From a virus, in the IMG/VR virus record IMGVR_UViG_3300017971_000013, positions 39,596 through 103,595 of that record: a DNA stretch of 64,000 nt; one strand, given 5' to 3'. A program made the position numbers and the translations under genes. Shown in pieces: positions 39,500-46,515 of the stretch; the stretch's first letter is position 1, and each line of letters starts with the position of its first letter. A model generated the notes under the pieces. The model searched no databases. It saw only the letters and a program-made list of their open reading frames with translations, and was not told the origin of the DNA.

Positions 39500-40359
39500 G
39501 AGCTTTAGTGCTTAGCGGAGGGGGCTCTAAAGGAGCTTTTCAGGTCGGCGCAATTATGTATTTAATGGAGACCTTGAAGTTCAAATATGATATTTACTGT
39601 GGGGTGTCTGTAGGGGCAATCAACGCAGCGCATCTAGCTCAATACAAAGACGGAGAGGAGAAAGAGGCTTCAATATCTCTTAGACTACTCTGGCAGAAGC
39701 TTTACACTGATAAGGTGTATAAAGATTTTCCTCTAGGGAAGATATCTGCTTTGTGGGAGCCTTCTGTGTATAACTCTTGGCCATTACGTAAACTACTAGA
39801 AAAAGAGCTAGACGTTAATAAGGTCAGAGAGAGCGGCAAGCAGCTAAAAATAGGTGTTGTATCGCTGGATACAGGAAACTATCGTCGATTTGATGAAAAT
39901 TCGCCCGAGTTGCTTAATGCTGTTTTGGCTTCGTCTGCGTTTCCTGGTATGTTGATGCCGATAGACATTGACGGCGAACTTTACACCGATGGAGGTGTAA
40001 AGAATATTACTCCTATCTTTGCGGCGCTTTCAGCCGGTGCCACAGAGATAGACATTGTAATGACTTCGCCAGCGCACGTTAAATATAAAAAGCTTGACGA
40101 TCCTAACACTCTCGACATAGCATTGAGGGTGATTGAATTGATGGCAGATGAGATAACAGAAGGAGATTTGAGAGAGGCGGTACTTCTCAATGATCTTTCT
40201 TCTAAACCTAAAGCTACTTTTAGGATCATAAGGCCTGACAAGGTACTTACGGACAATTCTTTGGACTTTAGCCCTATAAAAACAGGCGCGATGCTGGTTA
40301 AGGGCTATAGTAAAGCTAAACTTATTTGTGAGGGAAAACATGGAAGAGAAACAGCTTGA
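39496..40359 (+). CDS. Patatin-like phospholipase
   Basis: 287 residues from ATG 39496 (ATGA overlap). Patatin motifs are complete: oxyanion-hole GGGSKG (9-14), nucleophile elbow GVSVG (about 35-39) with the catalytic Ser, and DGG (about 159-161) giving the catalytic Asp. The family hydrolyses acyl lipids. No signal peptide is present. In this context it may weaken host membranes during lysis, with the candidate holin and SleB-like hydrolase downstream. Being virion-associated is an alternative. Confidence 0.88.
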   Translation: MRALVLSGGGSKGAFQVGAIMYLMETLKFKYDIYCGVSVGAINAAHLAQYKDGEEKEASISLRLLWQKLYTDKVYKDFPLGKISALWEPSVYNSWPLRKLLEKELDVNKVRESGKQLKIGVVSLDTGNYRRFDENSPELLNAVLASSAFPGMLMPIDIDGELYTDGGVKNITPIFAALSAGATEIDIVMTSPAHVKYKKLDDPNTLDIALRVIELMADEITEGDLREAVLLNDLSSKPKATFRIIRPDKVLTDNSLDFSPIKTGAMLVKGYSKAKLICEGKHGRETA

Positions 40360-40561
40360 TTTGAATGATGCTCTTGATTGTGTGGATTTTTTGTATGGTT
40401 TAACTAGAAATCTCAGGCTTAATGCGCAGGAGCATGAAGCTTGCTCAGCCGCTCGGGCTAAGATTTTAGGTGAAATTAGCGACCTCAAAGAAAAGATGGA
40501 CGAATTCTACAAAGAGACAGTGGGCCTGAAGAGTCAACTAGAAAACTCAACAACACATTAA
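40340..40561 (+). CDS. Small coiled-coil protein, 73 aa
   Basis: Start ATG 40340 after GAGGG, overlapping the patatin gene by 20 bases. It is helical, with a C-terminal coiled coil (SDLKEKMDEFYKETVGLKSQ). No family is recognised. The position in a lysis-like cassette is suggestive only. Confidence 0.65.
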   Translation: MEEKQLDLNDALDCVDFLYGLTRNLRLNAQEHEACSAARAKILGEISDLKEKMDEFYKETVGLKSQLENSTTH

Positions 40562-40579
40562 CATTAAAGGCCACTTATT

Positions 40580-40864
40580 ATGACACCACAAGAATATGAA
40601 GAACGAGAAGCTCGGCTCGTTAATATTTACAAGACTTTTCCTGTGTTAGTACTTTCTTTGTCCATAGGGCTTCTGTTTGTCGCCTTTGCAACCCTGGACC
40701 TTACTCTTTGGCTGAAAACTTCTTTGGTTGCTACTCTTTGTTTTTTTGCGCTTAGTGGCCTTGGAATTCTGTCTGAAATAGGTACGGTGAAGATTTTTGC
40801 GCTAGCAAAAGAATTGAAGACAGGAGAGAAAGAAGAAGAGACTTGGGTAAACGACTGGGAATAA
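40580..40864 (+). CDS. Two-span membrane protein, candidate holin
   Basis: 94 residues. Two hydrophobic helices (about 19-42 and 45-67) are separated by a short loop, with charged ends, as in class II holins. The gene overlaps the start of a signal-peptide-bearing cell wall hydrolase by 22 bases and follows a patatin-like lipase. This is the best holin candidate in the window, but holins cannot be confirmed by sequence alone. Confidence 0.6.
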   Translation: MTPQEYEEREARLVNIYKTFPVLVLSLSIGLLFVAFATLDLTLWLKTSLVATLCFFALSGLGILSEIGTVKIFALAKELKTGEKEEETWVNDWE

Positions 40865-41514
40865 TACTCCTGGTTTCGATGCTATTCTTACCTAAAGAGA
40901 CGGCACCTGCTGAAATTTCTGAATTTCATTGGTTACGACTTAGCATTGCCAATGTGCAATGTTTGATACGACCTGCGTTTGATCCCACCATAGCTACCTC
41001 GGCTTTTGAAATATCTAATAATTTTCATACAATTGAAGGAAAACTTCGCGCGTTAGATATTATGTTTTTGACGCGCGTTGTTTTTGCTGAAGCTAGCATC
41101 GGAACTAGATTTGAGAAACAATGTGTTGCGCTCGCTGCTTTAAATAGGTATGCTCTTAATATGGAGTATAATTTCAAGAAGGAACGTGGGCGATGGGCGA
41201 AAAGGGTCTGGAAGACAAGAAACACTTACAGGTATCTGTGGCTGACTCTAGCGCTATACGCGAAAAAGAACGCAGGAGATACATGCAACGGAGTTACTCA
41301 CTTCTTTTCGCCAATGAATATGAGAAAATGCATACCGGGAGAAAAGCCAAAAGGAACAAGAATGCCCTGTGAGGACTTAGGAAGCTTAGGTTATAGACTG
41401 GTTCCTGTGTTTTCTTTTTCACCTAGGTTTAAACGTCTGAAATCTAAACGTCCTAAGGTTTTCACGTTTTATAAGGACAGATATGTTACTCAACCGGTCT
41501 TTGATAAAATCTAA
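40843..41514 (+). CDS. SleB-like cell wall hydrolase
   Basis: 223 residues from TTG 40843 (GAAGAAGAG upstream). It has a Sec-type signal (GKRLGIILLVSMLFLPKETA). Residues about 70-110 match the SleB/cell wall hydrolase 2 domain: LTRVVFAEASIGTRFEKQCV followed by ALAALNRYAL, with Glu in VVFAEA as the probable catalytic acid. The domain cleaves peptidoglycan glycan strands. The late THFFSPMNM also fits the family. A family palindrome lies inside the gene at 40946. Confidence 0.75.
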   Translation: MGKRLGIILLVSMLFLPKETAPAEISEFHWLRLSIANVQCLIRPAFDPTIATSAFEISNNFHTIEGKLRALDIMFLTRVVFAEASIGTRFEKQCVALAALNRYALNMEYNFKKERGRWAKRVWKTRNTYRYLWLTLALYAKKNAGDTCNGVTHFFSPMNMRKCIPGEKPKGTRMPCEDLGSLGYRLVPVFSFSPRFKRLKSKRPKVFTFYKDRYVTQPVFDKI

Positions 41515-41995
41515 TACTGTGTTTTATGATGCTGTAGACGATATGTTGGTGTCCGCTAGAGATGGAGATTTTGTCCTGTGGCGTCAACTGTCTCTAGAAG
41601 CTATAGCTTTCTATAGACGGAATTTTGGCGCGGCGTTCACATTATTGTGGATGTGTATAGATGACAGTTGGCGCCTTATAAGAATACCTGGAAATGACCA
41701 AGGCGTCATTAACTCTCTTCAGACAAACCTTATTGCCAGCCTAGAATTCCCTATCGACACGTGGCACACTTTCACTGTCATTGACGACAAGACTTTGTTT
41801 GAAATGTTGGATGAGGATGTTCTAGTAGACATAGATGTGCAGATCTCAGGCCTTATTCTTGTGTTAGATTCTTATTTTGGGGAGGGTTTCCTTGAGCAAT
41901 TCACTGGGTGTAAGCAAATCTCACTTAAACAAGGACGATTTTTCAGTGGTTTCTGGGAAGAGGAAAAGGTTTCTACAGGCACTGATAGATCTTGA
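41483..41995 (+). CDS. Hypothetical protein, 170 aa
   Basis: 170 residues, start overlapping the SleB-like gene by 32 bases (AAGGAC upstream). A helical, acidic protein rich in Phe, Leu and Trp. The 3' end overlaps the next gene by about 100 bases, which is long for this genome, so one of the two boundaries may be off. Family unknown. Confidence 0.6.
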   Translation: MLLNRSLIKSNTVFYDAVDDMLVSARDGDFVLWRQLSLEAIAFYRRNFGAAFTLLWMCIDDSWRLIRIPGNDQGVINSLQTNLIASLEFPIDTWHTFTVIDDKTLFEMLDEDVLVDIDVQISGLILVLDSYFGEGFLEQFTGCKQISLKQGRFFSGFWEEEKVSTGTDRS

Positions 41996-42440
41996 ACATG
42001 ATGAAATCAGAGTTCATTACAAAGATTTTTTTGCTGAAACAACTACTTTTGGATGCCGCGAAGACTATCTAGCGGTCTTAGCTAGCTACATAACGGCTGT
42101 TTTAGGTATTCCTAGCGTTCCTGTTAAGAGAGACGACGGTAAGCAAAGGTTGCCAGGTGTCAAGGTTAGCGGAAATGTCGTTCGCGCCGGTTGTTATTAT
42201 CAAGGAATTATCTATTTGAAGCCTTTGGTAGAGAATAGAAAATCCTCTGTAATGTTTCTTTTTGACTCTTTTGTTCATGAGCTTGCACATCATGTACTTT
42301 TAACGTATTTTCACGATCGTGAGTTCCATATTCATTATGCACGTTTTTACTTGATCATGGGTTGTTTACGGTCTGCTTTTATGGGTCAGGTGGGTAACTT
42401 GCGTGCAATGTTGAAGGAGTTAGAAGATGCCGGCAGCTAA
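41892..42440 (+). CDS. Putative HExxH metalloprotein
   Basis: 182 residues from TTG 41892, chosen because GGAGG lies 6 bases upstream; the frame starts at 41877. FVHELAHHVLLTYF (about 130-143) contains HELAHH, an HExxH zinc-peptidase motif. No signal peptide is visible. It is the second HExxH protein of the window, unrelated in sequence to the one at 19171. Substrate unknown; a procapsid or baseplate protease is conceivable given its position before the head genes. Confidence 0.55.
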   Translation: MSNSLGVSKSHLNKDDFSVVSGKRKRFLQALIDLEHDEIRVHYKDFFAETTTFGCREDYLAVLASYITAVLGIPSVPVKRDDGKQRLPGVKVSGNVVRAGCYYQGIIYLKPLVENRKSSVMFLFDSFVHELAHHVLLTYFHDREFHIHYARFYLIMGCLRSAFMGQVGNLRAMLKELEDAGS

Positions 42441-42798
42441 TCAGAACTCTATAGTTATGGATGGTGAATTAAAGAAATACTCTGGTGGTCGAACAGCCAA
42501 AGAAGATTTTTCTTTAACTTTCGCACTAGAAGATCTTGAATACGTTGGGACTGAATCTGCACGTTTGCAGGTAGCGGACACTCTTCCTATTCCTCAATAT
42601 AATCTTCAGCAATTTAAATTTGTCGGTATTTATGTAAGCCAGCCTGTAGATCTTACAAAAGTAACGGGCGGCGTTCCTGTTACAGAGACTGTTGATCGTT
42701 ATTATATTCATTTTTTTGAAGATGGTAACGGTGTAGATTCCCTAACTGTGACGGGTAAATTTAGCGATACTTTTGTAGATGTAATGGTAGGTGTGTGA
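42427..42798 (+). CDS. Hypothetical beta-rich protein, 123 aa
   Basis: 123 residues, overlapping the previous gene by 14 bases. It is predicted to be largely beta-sheet (YNLQQFKFVGIYVSQPVDLT), like small phage structural proteins. No family is recognised. Possible minor virion component. Confidence 0.65.
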   Translation: MPAANQNSIVMDGELKKYSGGRTAKEDFSLTFALEDLEYVGTESARLQVADTLPIPQYNLQQFKFVGIYVSQPVDLTKVTGGVPVTETVDRYYIHFFEDGNGVDSLTVTGKFSDTFVDVMVGV

Positions 42799-43199
42799 TG
42801 AGCGATGATCTATGGGATGAGATCGAAGAGGTGGCAAAGAAAGGCGGTTCGCCTTTTATTCGTCTTAATGAGCAGCGTAAGGTGGGAAAGAAAGAGCCAA
42901 AACGTCGTGCTCCCAGACGCACAAATTTGCGCTATGATTTTGACGTAGACCCCTTTATGAAGGGTGTTTATATGACTCTTCCTCTCAAACATAAATCGCG
43001 CAGAACCTGTATTCGTAAAGGCTGCTTGAAAGAACTTCGTGTAGACCAGAAATGGGTATGTTGCACTGAATGTAAGATAATTGTCGTACAAGCACTTTCA
43101 AACGTATTGTCTGACCTTGTGCCCGGCGGAGAGGTACTTTTTGGGAGCATCAATAATGATCTCTTTCGACGATATAAAAGAATCCTTGAAGGAATTTGA
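42798..43199 (+). CDS. Basic Cys-containing protein, 133 aa
   Basis: Start ATG 42798 in a TGATG overlap; GTG 42795 is possible. A basic N-terminal half (KKEPKRRAPRRTNLR) and a CIRKGC...CCTEC cluster suggest nucleic-acid binding through a zinc knuckle. The gene lies just before queC. No family is recognised. Confidence 0.65.
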   Translation: MSDDLWDEIEEVAKKGGSPFIRLNEQRKVGKKEPKRRAPRRTNLRYDFDVDPFMKGVYMTLPLKHKSRRTCIRKGCLKELRVDQKWVCCTECKIIVVQALSNVLSDLVPGGEVLFGSINNDLFRRYKRILEGI

Positions 43200-43371
43200 C
43201 GGAGAGATGGCGCGACAGGCGTTTGAATCTCTTCGTGAAAGATATCGTTTACTTGGTAAACTAGCTTTGCTCGATTGCAGTGAAATAGAACGTTCGTTGT
43301 TTGTAGCAGAGCTACATAGAAACCTTTCTGTTGGGCGCGTTACTTTTAGTAAGAGGAGATTTGGACGATGA
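43156..43371 (+). CDS. Hypothetical helical protein, 71 aa
   Basis: Start ATG 43156 after GGGAG; the frame from 43081 overlaps the previous gene further. A helical protein with a basic C-terminus (FSKRRFGR). The ATGA overlap with queC suggests coupled expression. Confidence 0.65.
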   Translation: MISFDDIKESLKEFDGEMARQAFESLRERYRLLGKLALLDCSEIERSLFVAELHRNLSVGRVTFSKRRFGR

Positions 43372-43997
43372 AGATTGTAATGTTACTCTCTGGAGGACTA
43401 GATAGTTTTGTTTCAGCGCGTATTTTGCTTGAACAGGGATACAACGTTTACCCTCTCTATGTTGATTATGGACATGCGGCCAATATGGCCGAAAGAGAGG
43501 TTATTTCATACTATAGAGAAATAGCTAGCGTAGCTTCTGCGCATAGAAGCAATGATCCTTTGATTGTAAAGACAGAATTTCCAGGTAACAACAGACTGTG
43601 TTCTCTTTTTAATCCAGAAGGAGAGAAGGCGGAGTTGGCGGGTAGAAACTTTGTATTTCTGTCTTTAGCTATTTCTTATGCTTTAGAGTTAAGGGCCAAG
43701 GCCGTTGCTTTTGGTGTGTCTAAGACATCAAACTTACACAACCCTTCTATCTATGCCGACACTGGCGAGGAATTTGTAGATATTGGTTACAAATTGATGG
43801 GTTTATATGGTTTGGATCTACTCTTGCCTGTATATGAGCTAGATAAGCGTCAGATTCTTAGGTTAGCGGAGAGCTTCGGTATAAAAAACTATCATTCATG
43901 CATTGTTAGCGATATTCCTTGTGGGTCGTGCATAAACTGCAAAGAACTAAAAAACGCTATTCTTGAAATCGGACTAGATAACATACAAAAAGCTTGA
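43368..43997 (+). CDS. queC: QueC, 7-cyano-7-deazaguanine synthase
   Basis: 209 residues. QueC converts 7-carboxy-7-deazaguanine to preQ0 using ATP and ammonia. The PP-loop SGGLDS (8-13), AGRN (91-94), and the zinc site Cys178, 185, 188 and 191 (C then CGSCINC) are all visible. It is slightly shorter than typical bacterial QueC but complete. With QueD (20270) and DpdA (2728) it indicates deazaguanine in the phage DNA. Its stop overlaps the -35 of a promoter. Confidence 0.95.
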   Translation: MKIVMLLSGGLDSFVSARILLEQGYNVYPLYVDYGHAANMAEREVISYYREIASVASAHRSNDPLIVKTEFPGNNRLCSLFNPEGEKAELAGRNFVFLSLAISYALELRAKAVAFGVSKTSNLHNPSIYADTGEEFVDIGYKLMGLYGLDLLLPVYELDKRQILRLAESFGIKNYHSCIVSDIPCGSCINCKELKNAILEIGLDNIQKA

Positions 43998-44022
43998 CAA
44001 AAAACCTATACCCAGTTAAAAA
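43994..44022 (+). promoter_or_regulatory. Probable sigma70 promoter before packaging genes
   Basis: TTGACA (43994-43999), a 17-bp spacer and TAAAAA (44017-44022). It would drive the Arg/Gly-rich gene at 44064 and perhaps the terminase. Confidence 0.55.
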
Positions 44023-44063
44023 GAAAATTGGGATTCGTTTACACCAAGTAAAGGAGAACTCCA

Positions 44064-44201
44064 ATGGGTAATACTGGTGGTCGTCGACGTGGTCCTGGTG
44101 TGACGGCACGTCGGACCGGAACGCGACGCGCACGCGGTGGACGAGGAACTCGAGCACGAGGTGGCCGAGGAACACGCGCCCGCGTAGGACGTCGTCGTTA
44201 A
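44064..44201 (+). CDS. Arg/Gly-rich protein, 45 aa
   Basis: 45 residues with a perfect site (AAAGGAGA). Nearly half the residues are Arg and a quarter Gly, with a duplicated unit (RGGRGTRA and RGGRGTRAR). The composition resembles RGG boxes or protamine-like DNA-condensing peptides. It sits directly before the terminase, so a DNA packaging or condensation role is plausible but unproven. Homologues may be hard to find because of low complexity. Confidence 0.75.
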   Translation: MGNTGGRRRGPGVTARRTGTRRARGGRGTRARGGRGTRARVGRRR

Positions 44202-44234
44202 GTCACATTTCTATATTTAAGCACGTTTTTTAGC

Positions 44235-44270
44235 AAGGCAGGTATTCCAAATAGGAGTAGCTGCCTTTTG
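44235..44270 (+). terminator. Possible weak terminator
   Basis: AAGGCAG (44235-44241) pairs with CTGCCTT (44261-44267), followed by TTG. The short T tract suggests partial termination before the terminase. Confidence 0.45.
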
Positions 44271-44289
44271 TGTTCTGAGGTAATGAACA

Positions 44290-46107
44290 ATGGCTGTTTG
44301 TCCTTTAGATACTCTACAGGTTGTAGAGGTTATACTTAACTTCTGCTCGATGCTATCTAAGCATACGTTTTATGGGTTTCAGAAGAAGACACTCAGCCGT
44401 ATAGTGGAATTACTTCTTGAACCACCTCCTACAGATTTTATCACTTCGGGCGAAGACTATGTGCCTACTACGGTATCTATGTTGGTTTCTCGTCAGGGTG
44501 GTAAATCCTCTAGTATTGCTGATCTTTCTTCTGGTCTATGTATCATTCTTCCTGTTTTGGCGCAGAAATTTCCAGATGATCAGCGCCTTTCTCAATACAA
44601 GGATGGTTTTCTTTTAGGCGTTTTTGCGCCAAAGCAGGAAAAGAGTGAGATTATTTACGGTAAGGTTCGCGACATTGTTGAAAGCGAACTGGCAAAAGAG
44701 GTTTATGAGGATCCAGAATTTAGTATTGGGGTATCAACTTCTAGAGGTGATAGATTCTCATGGTCGCATGGGTCTCTTGTAGATGCGAAGACGGCATCTG
44801 AATCATCTGATAAGGAAGGTTTTACTTACCATCTTGTTATTATTGATGAGGCGCAGCTTGTTCCAGGCACTAAGGTAAAGAAAGAGCTTAGACCAATGCT
44901 CGCTGCCACTAATGGTAAGATGGTTCTTATTGGAACTTCTTCTTTGAATCCTAATTCTGGATTTTTTAAAGACCAGATAAAACAGAACTTAGACTATGAG
45001 AAAGCCTGTGGTGTGCGAAACCACTTTGAATTCGATTTTCTCAAGGTCATAGCGGATAAAAGAAAAGCTTTTAAAGAAGATCACAACCCCTTCCATTTGA
45101 ACTATGAACGGTTCGTTCAACGAGAAATAATGGAGCTTGGGTACGACGCAGACGAGGTTAAATTAAACTATCGTCTGCAATGGGTTGCTCCTTCAGGTAA
45201 GGCTTTTGACGTAGAAGAATTCGAAAAACTTGGCCTGGCCACTAGAGAGAAATCACCTTCTCGTGCTGGGTTTCAAGTAGCAGCCATGGATGTAGCCAAA
45301 GATGGCGGCGCGAGATCTGTTGTCACTGTTGGTAGAATTCATTTAGAGAATCCCCTTTCTGCAGAAGGTGAAGACGAAGGACACTTCGTAAAAGAGATTA
45401 TCAACTGGATTCAGCTAACAGGGCGCTTTGAAGGAGAGACTGGGCAATATGAAAGGGTAAAGAATTTTCTATTACACCATAATGTGAAATTCTTTATGGT
45501 GGATGCTACAGGTATAGGTGATCCTGTCTGTGAGCATTTTGCAGAGATTCTGAAGCCCTATAACATTGCTGTCATTCCGTTCAAACACTCTGTTGTCATC
45601 AATGACAGAATAAATAAGCTGTATATGAGGGAGATAAAAACCAAGAGATTTTTATTCCCGGCAGGGCCAGAGACACGTGCTTCGGAAGAATACAGCTTAT
45701 TTATAGAAGAACATGATGAGATAGTTAAAGAGTATTCTGGAAACTATCTGCAATTTGTGTCCATCGGTAATACAAAAGACTTTGTAATATCTTCGATACT
45801 TTTTGTTTATTGTTCAAAATTGATCTTTGATGATCCAGAGTTAAGACAATCTGTGCCATCTAGGGTTACAAGCCAAGGTCAGGTAGATGTTGAGAACTAT
45901 AGCTCTTTAGCGTCGTTAACAAACGGCCGTGAGATGCCTCAGTTTAGACCTGACCTTAAATATTTTGATGCCCAACGTTACATACACAAAGGTAAGGAGC
46001 GAGGTTCGTTAGGTCAAGAATACGGACACTCTAGCGGGCATCACCAAATTGTCGTTGGTACTTTTTCTAGGGAAGATAGGTATCGGCGCGGACGGAGGGG
46101 AAGATAA
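44290..46107 (+). CDS. terL: Terminase large subunit
   Basis: 605 residues. The ATPase domain has a Walker A variant RQGGKSS (68-74), Walker B VIIDEAQ (183-189) and the coupling motif GTSS (215-218). The C-terminal RNase H-like nuclease has MDVAKDGG (333-340) and VDATGIGD (404-411) as metal-binding Asp sites. It packages phage DNA into the procapsid with the portal. The tail is basic (RYRRGRRGR). No small terminase is recognised beside it. Confidence 0.93.
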   Translation: MAVCPLDTLQVVEVILNFCSMLSKHTFYGFQKKTLSRIVELLLEPPPTDFITSGEDYVPTTVSMLVSRQGGKSSSIADLSSGLCIILPVLAQKFPDDQRLSQYKDGFLLGVFAPKQEKSEIIYGKVRDIVESELAKEVYEDPEFSIGVSTSRGDRFSWSHGSLVDAKTASESSDKEGFTYHLVIIDEAQLVPGTKVKKELRPMLAATNGKMVLIGTSSLNPNSGFFKDQIKQNLDYEKACGVRNHFEFDFLKVIADKRKAFKEDHNPFHLNYERFVQREIMELGYDADEVKLNYRLQWVAPSGKAFDVEEFEKLGLATREKSPSRAGFQVAAMDVAKDGGARSVVTVGRIHLENPLSAEGEDEGHFVKEIINWIQLTGRFEGETGQYERVKNFLLHHNVKFFMVDATGIGDPVCEHFAEILKPYNIAVIPFKHSVVINDRINKLYMREIKTKRFLFPAGPETRASEEYSLFIEEHDEIVKEYSGNYLQFVSIGNTKDFVISSILFVYCSKLIFDDPELRQSVPSRVTSQGQVDVENYSSLASLTNGREMPQFRPDLKYFDAQRYIHKGKERGSLGQEYGHSSGHHQIVVGTFSREDRYRRGRRGR

Positions 46108-46496
46108 TGCCTAAAGGAGGGTACAGGGCTCCTGTCGAAAGACTAGTAGGTAGACACGGGCCTTCTCGTGAAAGAGTTCCTGAGCCATCAGATAGAACGT
46201 CTGTAAATGATACCGAAAAAGGTGCTTACGGCGGGAATTTGTATGGTTTCGTTATTCCTACTCAAGCCGGACTTAGCGGCAGCGTTACGCCCAGAGGAAA
46301 AATCAGCCCTGTTGTTGAGGCTAAAGGCAGCATGCCTGCGGTAAAAGCTGCTACTGGTATGTATAATGCTGAAGGCGACACTAAAAATAACGTACCTCAG
46401 GGCAGCACACAGGCTTTTGAGCAAGGTAGATCAGGTAACTCTTTTAATGGCCGTGCTACCAAGACCATACAGAGAAATTTGAAAGCCTATAAGTAA
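46107..46496 (+). CDS. Hypothetical protein between terminase and portal
   Basis: 129 residues, start in a TAATG overlap with terL. Gly, Ser, Pro and Asn rich, probably disordered, with a basic N-terminus. Conserved position only; a head accessory role is possible. Confidence 0.65.
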   Translation: MPKGGYRAPVERLVGRHGPSRERVPEPSDRTSVNDTEKGAYGGNLYGFVIPTQAGLSGSVTPRGKISPVVEAKGSMPAVKAATGMYNAEGDTKNNVPQGSTQAFEQGRSGNSFNGRATKTIQRNLKAYK

Positions 46497-46515
46497 TAAA
46501 TGAGGATGGTGAGAA

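Noticed and set aside
42150-42163. TTGCCAGGTGTCAA inside the HExxH gene as a palindrome family member
   Set aside because: Arms are imperfect and the TAACA/CTTT flanks are absent; likely chance.
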